Of a DNA stretch of 14,974 nt, positions 6,194-14,686 are shown piece after piece (the stretch's first letter is position 1; every line of letters starts with the position of its first letter). Source of the DNA: Acidobacteriota bacterium (lineage in GTDB: Bacteria; Acidobacteriota; Terriglobia; Terriglobales; Acidobacteriaceae); assembly GCA_021799405.1 (NCBI GenBank), contig JAJZAL010000123.1, forward strand, positions 1 through 14,974, given 5' to 3'. A program made the translations under genes and the position numbers. A model generated the notes under the pieces. The model had not been told where the DNA came from, searched no databases, and saw only the letters and a list, made by a program, of their open reading frames with translations.

Positions 6194-7387
6194 ATGTCGA
6201 CAGCAGGGTTGCAGCACCAGCTTGTGCTGGCTCATCGTATGAAGCGCCTGGGCACAGAAACTGCTTTTGAGGTTCTGAGCCGGGCCAAGGCGCTCGAGCG
6301 GCAGGGCAAGAACATCGTCCACCTGGAAATCGGGGAGCCCGATTTCGATACGCCACCCAATATCGTGGATGCGGCGGTGGCAGCGCTTCGCAGCGGATGG
6401 ACGCATTATGGCCCTTCCGCCGGACAGCCCGAACTGCGCCAGATCATCGCCAGCTATGTGAGCCGGACCCGAGGAATCCAGGTTTCCCCGGAAGAAGTGG
6501 TGGTTGTGCCGGGAGGAAAGCCGATTATTTTCTTCACGATGCTGGCATTAATTGAAGAAGGAGATGAGGTCATCTACCCCAACCCCGGCTTCCCGATCTA
6601 CGAATCGATGATTGAGTATGCCGGAGGCAAGGCCGTGCCGGTTCTCCTGCGGGAAGAGCGCGACTTCGCCATGGACGTGGACGACCTGGCCGCGCTGGTG
6701 ACCAGCCGAACGAAACTCATCATCCTGAATTCGCCGCAGAATCCGACCGGGAGCGTCCTGTCGCGCCGCGACATTGAGCGCACGGCCGAGGTGATCGGCA
6801 ACCGCAACATCATGGTGCTGTCGGACGAGATATACAGCCGCCTGCAGTTTGAAGGCGAGCCGTTTTCAATTCTGTCCCTGCCCGGCATGCGGGAGCGAAC
6901 CATCCTGCTGGATGGCTTCTCCAAGACCTATGCCATGACCGGGTGGCGCATCGGTTACGGCATCATGCGCAGTGACCTTGCGGCTCATATGACGCGGCTC
7001 ATGACCAACTCTAATTCCTGCACTGCCAGCTTCACCCAGATGGCCGCTGTCGAGGCACTGCGCGGAGACCAGAGCCCGGTTGAACAAATGCGCTCGGAAT
7101 TCGAAAAGCGCAGCAGGATGTTTGTCGATGGACTGAATAAAATCCCGGGATTCTCGTGCCGCATGCCGAAGGGCGCGTTCTACGTCTTTGCCAACATCGC
7201 CGGTACAGGCTGGAAATCAAAGCCGCTTGCCGACGCGCTGCTGGACCAGGCGGGCGTAGCAGCCTTATCCGGAACCTCGTTTGGTGAGTTTGGGGAGGGC
7301 TATCTCCGGTTCAGCGTGGCGAATTCCATCGAGATGCTGCACGAAGCTCTCGAACGCATCGAGCGCTGGACCCGGGTGAATCTGTAG
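6194..7387 (+). CDS. Class I/II PLP aminotransferase (aspartate aminotransferase-like)
   Basis: A 397-residue fold-type I aminotransferase. Visible signatures: HLEIGEPDFDTP (43-54), HYGPSAGQPELR (71-82), PQNPTG with Asn183 (181-186), LSDEIYS with the PLP-pyridine Asp211, the Schiff-base Lys244 in GFSKTYAMTGWRIGY, and the substrate carboxylate Arg372 in YLRFS. The pattern fits the I-gamma aspartate/prephenate aminotransferase group or related alanine/aromatic transaminases; the donor and acceptor cannot be decided from sequence. It moves an amino group between an amino acid and a 2-oxo acid in the cytosol. ATG 6194 has AGGAGG eight bases upstream. The stop is followed after 17 bases by the transketolase start, so the two are very probably cotranscribed. 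Confidence 0.88.
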   Translation: MSTAGLQHQLVLAHRMKRLGTETAFEVLSRAKALERQGKNIVHLEIGEPDFDTPPNIVDAAVAALRSGWTHYGPSAGQPELRQIIASYVSRTRGIQVSPEEVVVVPGGKPIIFFTMLALIEEGDEVIYPNPGFPIYESMIEYAGGKAVPVLLREERDFAMDVDDLAALVTSRTKLIILNSPQNPTGSVLSRRDIERTAEVIGNRNIMVLSDEIYSRLQFEGEPFSILSLPGMRERTILLDGFSKTYAMTGWRIGYGIMRSDLAAHMTRLMTNSNSCTASFTQMAAVEALRGDQSPVEQMRSEFEKRSRMFVDGLNKIPGFSCRMPKGAFYVFANIAGTGWKSKPLADALLDQAGVAALSGTSFGEFGEGYLRFSVANSIEMLHEALERIERWTRVNL

Positions 7388-7392
7388 CTGCG

Positions 7393-7399
7393 AGGAGGA
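7393..7399 (+). promoter_or_regulatory. Ribosome binding site of the transketolase
   Basis: GAGGAGG lies within the 17-base gap after the aminotransferase stop, a few bases before ATG 7405; it supports separate initiation on a shared messenger. Confidence 0.7.
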
Positions 7400-7404
7400 T
7401 AACT

Positions 7405-9441
7405 ATGTCTCTCAAGGACTCGAATACTGGCAAAATCACCCACAGCTATTCCATTCCAGAACTGCGGGATAGGGCCACCATGATGCGTGGCTACAATCTT
7501 GTGTCTCTATGCGCCGCCGGTTCGGGTCATGCCGGAAGCACCTTGTCGATCATGGATCTCGCAGCGGCGTTGTATCTTCACGCAGCGGACCACGATCCTG
7601 CCAACCCGTCGTGGCCGGATCGCGACCGCATCATCTGGTCCGCGGGACACAAGGCCCCGGCACTGTATATCGCGCTGGGAGCATCCGGATATTTCCCTCT
7701 CGACGACACGGCAACCCTGCGCAAGCTGGGTTCACCCTTTCAGGGCCATCCACACTGGCTGAAGGTGCCGGGTGTCGAAATCTCCAGCGGATCGCTGGGC
7801 CAGGGGCTCAGCATTGCCGCGGGGATGGCGCTCGCGGCCAAATTAAACGGCGACCATCACAGGGTATTCTGCCTGATGGGAGACGGCGAACAGCAGGAAG
7901 GCCAGGTGTGGGAAGCTGCCATGGAGGCCGGTCATTATCACCTCGATAATCTGATCGCCATCATTGACTGCAATCGCCTGCAGATTGACGGCTGGGTGAA
8001 AGATGTTTTGCAGGTTGAGCCGCTCGATGCCAAGTACGCGAGCTTCGGGTGGCAGACGCTGCATATCGATGGTCACGACATGAACCAGATTGTGGCCGCC
8101 CTGGATCAGGCAAGGACAATGACCGGGAAACCCGTCGTGATTCTCGCCGAAACGATCAAGGGCAAGGGCGTCAGCTTCATGGAGAACCAGGCAGGCTGGC
8201 ATGGCAAAGCGCCCAACCGGAAGGAATTGGACGCAGCCCTCACCGAACTGGGCCTGAAAGAGAGGATTCCGGCGGACTGGCTACTCGGTGCCGCAAGCAC
8301 ATTTCAAGCTGAAATCGACCGGAAGCTCCAGGACAAGATGCCGAGGTTCTCACGCGATTACTGGTGGAACGCAGGCGATACGATGAAGGTCAACATGGAG
8401 CCAACGCGCAAAGGTTTCGGGAAATCCCTGGCGCAGAATGGCGACGACGAGCGGATCGTCTGCCTCGGGCTGGATATCTCCGCCTCCATTACCATCGGTG
8501 ATTTCCGAGCCGGCAAGCCGGAACGCGACAAGAGATGGATCAGCATGGGAATTGCCGAACAATCGGCGACAGCCGCTGCCGCCGGTCTCGCCAGGGAAGG
8601 CAAGCTGCCGGTGTTTGGTTCCTATGCCACCTTCTCAGCGGCCCGCAATCTGGACCAGCTTCGTGTTTCCATCTGCTACTCCAATATGAACGTCCTGATC
8701 GCCGGCGCTCACGGTGGGGTTTCCGTTGGTCCCGACGGCGCGACCCACCAGGCTCTCGAAGACCTTTTCACCATGCAGGGCCTGCCCAACATGGCTGTGG
8801 TGGTGCCATGCGACGCGATCGAAACACGCAAGGCCACCGACTATCTACTCCTGCAACACGAGGGGCCCAAATATATCCGCTTCGCACGCGAAGCAACTCC
8901 GGTCGTGACCACCGAGGCTACACCCTTTGTCTTTGGGCACGCCAATGCGATCCGGATGCGCCGGGAAGCGGCAGGTTTTGTGGATAGCTTCGAAACTCAG
9001 CTCGCGGAGGCTTACAGGAACGAGGGAGAAGATCTGACCATCATCGCGCTCGGGCCGATGGTCCCGGAAGCCATGCGCGCGGCCAGCATCCTCAAACTGG
9101 AATACGGCTACGAGACGCGTGTTCTGAACATGCACACGCTGAAGCCAATCGATACAGAGGCCATAATTCGCGCCGCGCTGGAGACAGGCATCATCGTGAC
9201 AGCCGAAGAACATCAGATCGGCGCACTGGCCTGGCGCGTAAGTTCCATCCTCACGGAGAGTCCACGGCTTTACGGGATTCCCGTAATTACGGGCGCGATT
9301 GGCGTCAAGGATCGATTCGGCGAGTCGGGCGCTCCCTGGGAGTTGGTGAAAGAGCTGGAGGTAAGCGCAGAACACATTGCGCTGAAATCTCTTGAACTGG
9401 TAGCGATCAAGAAGGAGTCCCGGTCGGAGATCGCCCAATAG
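7405..9441 (+). CDS. tkt: Transketolase (full length)
   Basis: A 678-residue thiamine-diphosphate enzyme that moves two-carbon units between sugar phosphates in the pentose phosphate pathway. The N-terminal PP domain has His42 (GHAGS), His82 (AGHKAPALY), GHPH (114-117) and the ThDP/metal motif GDGEQQEG (159-166) ending at Asn190. His266 follows in GWHG. The Pyr domain carries the catalytic Glu385 in MGIAEQ, then GSYATF and the THQALED segment (His448). The C-terminal domain (about 545-660) is complete. The N-terminal half reads like the separate TktA-type subunits of two-gene transketolases, here joined to the second half through a linker near 315-345. A short insertion near 512-543 precedes the C-terminal domain. 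GAGGAGG at 7393-7398 supports the start. A related sugar-specific role is possible because the partner gene is an aminotransferase. Confidence 0.92.
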   Translation: MSLKDSNTGKITHSYSIPELRDRATMMRGYNLVSLCAAGSGHAGSTLSIMDLAAALYLHAADHDPANPSWPDRDRIIWSAGHKAPALYIALGASGYFPLDDTATLRKLGSPFQGHPHWLKVPGVEISSGSLGQGLSIAAGMALAAKLNGDHHRVFCLMGDGEQQEGQVWEAAMEAGHYHLDNLIAIIDCNRLQIDGWVKDVLQVEPLDAKYASFGWQTLHIDGHDMNQIVAALDQARTMTGKPVVILAETIKGKGVSFMENQAGWHGKAPNRKELDAALTELGLKERIPADWLLGAASTFQAEIDRKLQDKMPRFSRDYWWNAGDTMKVNMEPTRKGFGKSLAQNGDDERIVCLGLDISASITIGDFRAGKPERDKRWISMGIAEQSATAAAAGLAREGKLPVFGSYATFSAARNLDQLRVSICYSNMNVLIAGAHGGVSVGPDGATHQALEDLFTMQGLPNMAVVVPCDAIETRKATDYLLLQHEGPKYIRFAREATPVVTTEATPFVFGHANAIRMRREAAGFVDSFETQLAEAYRNEGEDLTIIALGPMVPEAMRAASILKLEYGYETRVLNMHTLKPIDTEAIIRAALETGIIVTAEEHQIGALAWRVSSILTESPRLYGIPVITGAIGVKDRFGESGAPWELVKELEVSAEHIALKSLELVAIKKESRSEIAQ

Positions 9442-9606
9442 GCACCAAAGGCCAGTCTCCCCGGAAGCATCAAGCCGCCGGGATACGGAGCGCGTTCAGG
9501 CAGACCACCTTCATCTATGCAATTTTCGGTTTGCGCCGTGCGGCCCTTCTTGAGTAGAAGCCGCCATGGATCCGCGGCCTCGGTATTCATCCGAAGGAGA
9601 GCTGCA

Positions 9607-10725
9607 TCAATTCATCCGGCGATGGAAAAGTTGTCCGGCAACGATCATGCTGACCAGGCCCATCAATAGAAGCGGGAAATACTGTGGCCACAGCAAAGAA
9701 CCTCTTGCTCCCTCAAGAAAACACTCGCGAAGAATGATGAGAAAGTAGCGCAGCGGATCAGCCAGCGTAATGTACTGCACAGCCCGCGGCATGTTTGCGA
9801 TAGGGGTCGCGAAGCCTGAAAGCACGATGGCCGGCACCATGAAGAGAAACACCCCGAGTAATCCCTGCTGTTGAGTAATCGCGAGAGACGAGATCATCAG
9901 TCCAATGCCGACCGTCGAAAGCAGAAAGCAAAACAGCCCGAAATAGAGGGCCAGAATGCTTCCCGTGAATGGAACATGAAACCAGAAGACGGCTACGAGG
10001 ATAATCAGCGATCCTTCAAAAGCTCCCACCATGAATCCCGGCAAAGCTTTGCCAATAAGAATCTCCGTCGGACGCAACGGCGTTACCAACAGCTGGTCAA
10101 AAGTTCCCATCTCGCGTTCACGCGCTACGGAAAGTCCGGTAGTGAGCATGCTCACGAGCAGCGTCAGAATGCCGCAGATGCCGGGCACAATAAACCATCG
10201 CGATTCCAGATCTGGGTTGAACCATGCCCGCTCTGTCAGCACGGTGGAGGATCGAGTTTCTCCATGCCTTGCGATCCATGCCTGATTGAAGCTTTGCACA
10301 ATCGCCTGTGCGTAGCCCGATGCCATGGCCGCGGTGTTGGAATCCCGGCCATCGAGGATGAGCTGGATGTGTGCCGACTGGCCGCGCTCAAGCCTCCTGG
10401 AAAAATCGGGGTGGATATCGATGGCGAGCAGCGCAGACTCATCATCGATGGCCGTGGCCAGCTCCTGCTGGCTGTGCACGACCTGCAGCAGGTGGAAATT
10501 CGGCGATCCGGCAAAGCGGGCAATCAGATCACGCGACGCAATTCCCGCATCCTGGTTGTAAACCACAAAGGGAATGTTGGTGAGGTCAAAGGTAGCCGCA
10601 TAACCGAACACCACGAGCTGAATAATGGGCGGCCCGATCAGCACCGCGCGGCTGGCCGCATCCCGCAGCAGCGCCAGAAGCTCCTTTTTGGTTAAGGCAA
10701 GAATGCGCTGGAGAGTCGCACGCAT
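9607..10725 (-). CDS. ybhR: ABC-2 type exporter permease, YbhR-like
   Basis: A 372-residue inner-membrane permease of the ABC-2 class. One N-terminal membrane segment (about 27-46) is followed by a large extracytoplasmic domain (47-170) with LQLILDGRDSN-type sequence (IQLILDGRDSN, 120-130), then about five membrane segments from 178 on. The motifs WFNPDLESRWFIVPG (168-182) and SVAREREMGTFDQLLVTPL (199-217) agree closely with E. coli YbhR, as does GVFLFMVPAIVLSGFATPIANMP in two parts around 291-313. With its YbhS-like partner it forms the transport path, powered by the fused ATPase. Its ATG overlaps the stop of the upstream permease by one base (TGATG), so translation is coupled. It is the last gene of the operon; no clear terminator is seen in the 165 bases before the convergent transketolase. 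Confidence 0.88.
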   Translation of the reverse strand: MRATLQRILALTKKELLALLRDAASRAVLIGPPIIQLVVFGYAATFDLTNIPFVVYNQDAGIASRDLIARFAGSPNFHLLQVVHSQQELATAIDDESALLAIDIHPDFSRRLERGQSAHIQLILDGRDSNTAAMASGYAQAIVQSFNQAWIARHGETRSSTVLTERAWFNPDLESRWFIVPGICGILTLLVSMLTTGLSVAREREMGTFDQLLVTPLRPTEILIGKALPGFMVGAFEGSLIILVAVFWFHVPFTGSILALYFGLFCFLLSTVGIGLMISSLAITQQQGLLGVFLFMVPAIVLSGFATPIANMPRAVQYITLADPLRYFLIILRECFLEGARGSLLWPQYFPLLLMGLVSMIVAGQLFHRRMN

Positions 10726-11840
10726 CAGTCCAGCCTCTTATGGAACCGCGCCAGGGTGATTCCCAGAAAGATGACGCAGAGCACGCCCATCCCCAGGATG
10801 CTACGCAGAATCAAAGATGGGATCGTCCCTGCCAGAAATGTGCTTTGCAAGACTGTCACAAAGTAGCGCGCGGCCACGATATGCGTAAGCAACTGGATGA
10901 TGCGCGGCATGGACCGAATGTCGAAGAGAAATCCGGAGAGGATAAAGGCCGGCAGAAAGGTCGTAACAATGGCCACCATCGCCGCAACAAACTGACTCCG
11001 CGCCACCACGGAAATCACGAGGCCCATCCCGAGTGCGGTGAGCAGGAAAAGGCCAGCAGATCCGAACAGAACCCAAAGCGAGCCGCGCAGCGGAACATCG
11101 AAGAGAAAGACCGCCATCAGCGTGGATAGCGCCATGCCGCCCATGCCCATCACAAAATATGGGAGCAGCTTGCCCAGCAGAATTTCAATCCTGGCCACGG
11201 GCGTCACCATAATACCTTCCATCGTTCCGCGTTCCCACTCGCGAGCCACCACCAGCGCGGTGAGCAGCGCGCCGATCAGCGTCATGATGATGGCAATCAG
11301 GCCGGGAATCAGGTAATCGCGACTGCGCAGCGCGGGATTGAACCAGACGCGTGTGTCCACGACCACGGGGATCGCGAGCGGCCTGCCGTCGCGGACTGCT
11401 TCCTGCTGCTGCCATACCTGCCAGGCGCCCTGCACGTAATTCTCAACGATACGTGCCTGGTTCGCATCCACTCCGTTGACGGTTAGTTGGATGGGCGCGC
11501 CCTCGCGGCGATACGCCCGGCGAGTGAAATCACTGCGCAACCAGAGAATCGCGCTGACATCTCCTTCCATCAGAGCCTGCCTTGCCGAAGCTATATCCGG
11601 ATAAAGCGACGGCCGGAACCACTGGGAACGATCAAGTTCTCCCAAAAAGGACGCCGTGAGTTGTGTGGGATGATCCACTACTTCGGCCACGGCAATGTGG
11701 TGCGCGTCGAGTGAAACACCATACCCAAAAATCAGCAGCAGCACCAGCGGCAGCAGGAACGCGATGGCTATGCTCGAAGGATCGCGAACAATTTCGTAGA
11801 CCTCCTTGCGCATCAGGCCGGCGAGTCGCATTCCGTTCAT
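10725..11840 (-). CDS. ybhS: ABC-2 type exporter permease, YbhS-like
   Basis: A 371-residue ABC-2 permease. RKEVYEIVRDPSS (11-23) leads into the first membrane segment (about 24-42, ending in IFGYGVSLD), then an extracytoplasmic domain to about 172 with the motif VWFNPALRSRDYLIPG (165-180), then about five membrane segments. VVAREWERGTMEGIMVTPV (197-215) and LLSGFLF-like sequence (ILSGFLFDI, 300-308), plus ARYFVTVLQSTFLAG (324-338), match E. coli YbhS well. It pairs with the YbhR-like protein. Its start overlaps the stop of the ATPase gene by four bases (ATGA) and its own stop overlaps the start of the next permease gene, the usual sign of subunits made in fixed ratio. Confidence 0.9.
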   Translation of the reverse strand: MNGMRLAGLMRKEVYEIVRDPSSIAIAFLLPLVLLLIFGYGVSLDAHHIAVAEVVDHPTQLTASFLGELDRSQWFRPSLYPDIASARQALMEGDVSAILWLRSDFTRRAYRREGAPIQLTVNGVDANQARIVENYVQGAWQVWQQQEAVRDGRPLAIPVVVDTRVWFNPALRSRDYLIPGLIAIIMTLIGALLTALVVAREWERGTMEGIMVTPVARIEILLGKLLPYFVMGMGGMALSTLMAVFLFDVPLRGSLWVLFGSAGLFLLTALGMGLVISVVARSQFVAAMVAIVTTFLPAFILSGFLFDIRSMPRIIQLLTHIVAARYFVTVLQSTFLAGTIPSLILRSILGMGVLCVIFLGITLARFHKRLD

Positions 11841-13570
11841 GACGCTCTCCGGGTCGCGCGCTCGTGTTTTTCAATCAATGCGATGAACGCATCTTCCATA
11901 TCCGGCGAGGGAAGGTCGGGTCGCCGCACTGCATGCCGCAGCTCAGCCGGTTTTCCCTCGGCCAGAATTTCTCCGAGCGACATCAACACCAGGCGGTCGC
12001 AGTATTCGGCTTCTTCCATGAAGTGGGTGGTCACCAGGCATGTGGTGCCGCTTGCTGCTAATGCATTTACGCGCGCCCAGAATTCGCGCCGGGCCAGTGG
12101 ATCGACCCCTGATGTCGGCTCATCGAGAAAGAGAATGTTCGGCTCGTGCATCAGCGCGCAGGCAAGCGCAAGACGCTGTTTGTATCCCAAAGGAAGGTCA
12201 CCCGCATTCAGCGTGAGATAGTCCCTCAACTCCAGTTCCTCCAGCGCCCAGTCCATGCGCAGCTTCCTGCGCCTGTGTTCCAGGCCGTAAGCGGAGGAAA
12301 AGAAGGCCAGGTTCTGCTGCACGCTCAACTGCGCGTAGAGAGAGAATTTCTGCGAAACATACCCGATGCGAGCCCGTGCGACAGCAGGAGCGCGGCGCAG
12401 GTCCATGCCTGCTACGTGCAGCGTGCCGGAGGTGGGTGGAAGCAATCCGCAAAGCATGCGAAAGGTGGTCGATTTGCCGGCGCCGTTTGCTCCCAGCAGA
12501 CCGAAAATCTCCCCTTGGTGGACTGTGAAGCTGATGTTTTTCACGGCGGCGAAATCGCCGAAGTTGCGGCACAGATTCTTAACCTCTACCACCGGTTCAT
12601 CTGCTGCCGGAGCATGGTGTACCGTGGACAATGGTGCCGCACGACGCGACGAGCGCTGAAACAGCAGACTCACGAATGCATCTTCCAGGCGTGGAGGTAC
12701 GGGCTGCGGGCTGCAGAACTCGGCCAGATCCTCTGGCATGGCCGGCGGTACGGCCTGCTGCATCACAATGCGCAGGCCATCACCATGGATCACCGTGTCC
12801 AGCACTCCCGGCAGATGCGCCATGCGCGACTGCAGCGTGCGAGGCGCCGCAGCACCTTCTTCGATGACGAAGGTGTGCCCCTGAAACGGCGCGGCCAACT
12901 CGGCGGCAGAACCCTGCGCCACCAATTCGCCCTCGTGCAGCAGAAGAACGTGATTGCAGCGCTCAGCCTCATCCATGTATGCGGTGCTGAGCAACACCGT
13001 GACTCCCTGATCGGCCACCTGATGCTCGATAATGCTCCACAGCTCGCGGCGCGAAATGGGATCGACGCCGACACTGGCTTCATCCAGCAACAACAATTCC
13101 GGAGGTTGAATCAACGTGCAGGCGAGGCCGAGCTTCTGCTTCATCCCGCCGGATAAGCGCCCGGCTCTGCGCTTTCGGAACGGCCCCAGCGCCGTCAGCG
13201 TCAGCAGTTCCGCGAACCGCTCCTCGCGTTTCTCGTATGCAATGCCGCGGAGGCTCGCAAACAGGTCGAAATTCTCTTCGACGGTCAGATCTTCATAGAG
13301 GCCAAAGTGCTGCGGCATGTAACCAATGCGGCTCTGCAAGGCAAGCGCTTTCCTGGGCAGCGCGTGGCCGAGTACCTGGACTTCCCCGCGATCGGGGGTC
13401 AGAATTCCTGCCATCATGCGCAACAGCGTTGTCTTGCCTGCGCCGTCGGGACCGATCAGTGCTGTCACGCCTCCCGAAGGAATCGTCAGCGATATCTCCC
13501 GGAGCGCGTGACGGGCTGTCTTCCCTTTTCCAAAGGACTTGTCGAGATTGCGCACCACCACGGCGTCCAT
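11837..13570 (-). CDS. ybhF: Fused double ABC ATPase, YbhF-like
   Basis: Two nucleotide-binding domains in one chain of 577 residues, close to E. coli YbhF in length and wording. Domain 1 has Walker A GPDGAGKTT (40-48), MPQHFGLYEDLTV, signature LSGGMKQKLGLA (139-150) and Walker B LLLLDEASVGVDPISRREL. Domain 2 has GANGAGKSTT (360-369), SQKFSLYAQLSV, a degenerate signature LPLGYKQRLALA (459-470) and LDEPTSGVDP. Domain 1 has STAYMDEAE where the switch His is expected (Ala197); domain 2 keeps it in TTHFMEEAE. I chose ATG 13570, one base after the adaptor stop; ATG 13597 would add nine residues and overlap the adaptor gene, without a ribosome site. It is cytosolic, bound to the two permeases, and hydrolyses ATP to drive export. 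In E. coli the system is linked to drug and cation efflux. Confidence 0.92.
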   Translation of the reverse strand: MDAVVVRNLDKSFGKGKTARHALREISLTIPSGGVTALIGPDGAGKTTLLRMMAGILTPDRGEVQVLGHALPRKALALQSRIGYMPQHFGLYEDLTVEENFDLFASLRGIAYEKREERFAELLTLTALGPFRKRRAGRLSGGMKQKLGLACTLIQPPELLLLDEASVGVDPISRRELWSIIEHQVADQGVTVLLSTAYMDEAERCNHVLLLHEGELVAQGSAAELAAPFQGHTFVIEEGAAAPRTLQSRMAHLPGVLDTVIHGDGLRIVMQQAVPPAMPEDLAEFCSPQPVPPRLEDAFVSLLFQRSSRRAAPLSTVHHAPAADEPVVEVKNLCRNFGDFAAVKNISFTVHQGEIFGLLGANGAGKSTTFRMLCGLLPPTSGTLHVAGMDLRRAPAVARARIGYVSQKFSLYAQLSVQQNLAFFSSAYGLEHRRRKLRMDWALEELELRDYLTLNAGDLPLGYKQRLALACALMHEPNILFLDEPTSGVDPLARREFWARVNALAASGTTCLVTTHFMEEAEYCDRLVLMSLGEILAEGKPAELRHAVRRPDLPSPDMEDAFIALIEKHERATRRAS

Positions 13571-13571
13571 G

Positions 13572-14657
13572 TCATTTTGTCCCGCAGGGATTGGCATCTG
13601 CAGAATGGGGCGAGTTGCCGGTCAGTGGAAGAATCACGGTTACCGGCATGCCAAGGCGAAGACGATGATCGGGATTGCAGGCGTAGACCCGCACGCGATA
13701 GACAAGCTGGGAGCGAAGCTGGGTTGTCTCTACATTCTTGGGCGTGAACTCCGCAACTGGGGAAATGAATCCCACCCAGGCCTTGAATCGCTGGCCCGGG
13801 AAACTGTCAGATTCAATCCACGCATGCATGCCGGTTGCGACTTTGCCCATTTCCGGTTCGGGAAGATAGACGCGCGCCCAGACCGAATTGTCCAGAGCTA
13901 GCGTAAAGACGGGCGTTTGCGGACTGGCCATATCTCCCGGCTCCAGAATGCGATTCTGAATCACGCCATTCGCCGGGGCATAGAGTCGCGTATCTGCTAG
14001 TTTCTTGCCCGCCAGTGCCAAAGCTGCCTCATCTGCGCGCAGCGTCGCCTGGGCCGCTGCGATGTCTTCTTTGCGAGGCCCAATCACGGCAAGGCGTAAC
14101 GCCTGCTCCCTGGCTGCCAGCACCTGCCGGCTGGCGGCCAATGCAGCCCGCGCCGCCTCCCAGTCCCGCCGGGCATCGTCACGCGACTGCAGCGAAACAT
14201 ATTGCTGACGGGCCAACGTTTCGCGACGCCGATACAGCAGCTCTGCATTGGTCAGGTTGGCCCTGGCTGCGGCAGTGTCTGCTTGCGCTGCGGCTGCTTC
14301 AGCCCGCGCCGCCGCAATCTCCTCTGGACGGCTGCCGGCCAGCAGTCTTGCCACCACCTGCTCTTGAGCTGCCACACCCGCCTGATCCTGCGCGACGGCA
14401 TCGGAATAGCGTTGTTGTGCAAGCTGCGCCAGCAACTGGCCTTTGTGAACCACGCTGCCCTCGTCCACGAGCATCGTGTCGATGCGATCGCTGTCATTAA
14501 AGGAGAGCTGCACCTGGCGAATGTCGATGTTGCCATACAACCTGAGGCTGACGGGTGTGTGCCGACGCGTCAGGCCCCAATGCCACACAGCAAAAGCAGC
14601 AACAGCCAACAGAACCACCAGCACAATTCCCAGTCGGCGCTTACGGAACGAAGTCAT
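13572..14657 (-). CDS. ybhG: HlyD-type periplasmic membrane fusion protein, YbhG-like
   Basis: A 361-residue adaptor anchored by one N-terminal membrane helix (about 9-28) after a basic start (MTSFRKRRLG). The first half-lipoyl segment contains LYGNIDIRQVQLSF (40-53) and VDEGSVVHKGQLLAQL; a long Ala/Gln/Arg-rich coiled-coil hairpin spans about 84-222, with LLAGSRPEEIAAARAE and LAVIGPRKEDIAAAQA; the second lipoyl half is LYAPANGVIQNRILEPG (225-241); the beta-barrel part ends with SPVAEFTPKNVET and LVYRVRVY. These match E. coli YbhG closely. It bridges the permease pair to the TolC-like channel. ATG 14657 is chosen because GGGGAG lies seven bases upstream; the in-frame GTG at 14690 (11 residues more) overlaps the upstream stop but lacks a ribosome site. 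Confidence 0.88.
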   Translation of the reverse strand: MTSFRKRRLGIVLVVLLAVAAFAVWHWGLTRRHTPVSLRLYGNIDIRQVQLSFNDSDRIDTMLVDEGSVVHKGQLLAQLAQQRYSDAVAQDQAGVAAQEQVVARLLAGSRPEEIAAARAEAAAAQADTAAARANLTNAELLYRRRETLARQQYVSLQSRDDARRDWEAARAALAASRQVLAAREQALRLAVIGPRKEDIAAAQATLRADEAALALAGKKLADTRLYAPANGVIQNRILEPGDMASPQTPVFTLALDNSVWARVYLPEPEMGKVATGMHAWIESDSFPGQRFKAWVGFISPVAEFTPKNVETTQLRSQLVYRVRVYACNPDHRLRLGMPVTVILPLTGNSPHSADANPCGTK

Positions 14658-14664
14658 GAACGTT

Positions 14665-14670
14665 CTCCCC
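14665..14670 (-). promoter_or_regulatory. Ribosome binding site that sets the membrane fusion protein start
   Basis: GGGGAG on the minus strand lies seven bases before ATG 14657, in the short gap after the outer-membrane factor stop, and favours this start over GTG 14690. Confidence 0.6.
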
Positions 14671-14686
14671 ACATCTCGTGGCTTCC

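Noticed and set aside
9442..9606. Shared terminator between the convergent transketolase and permease genes
   Set aside because: Only a five-pair GCCGC/GCGGC stem is visible and no T tract follows in either direction.
12146..13156. Plus-strand frame of 336 codons
   Set aside because: Antisense to the double ATPase; Gln/Arg/His-rich product of a kind typical for shadow frames.
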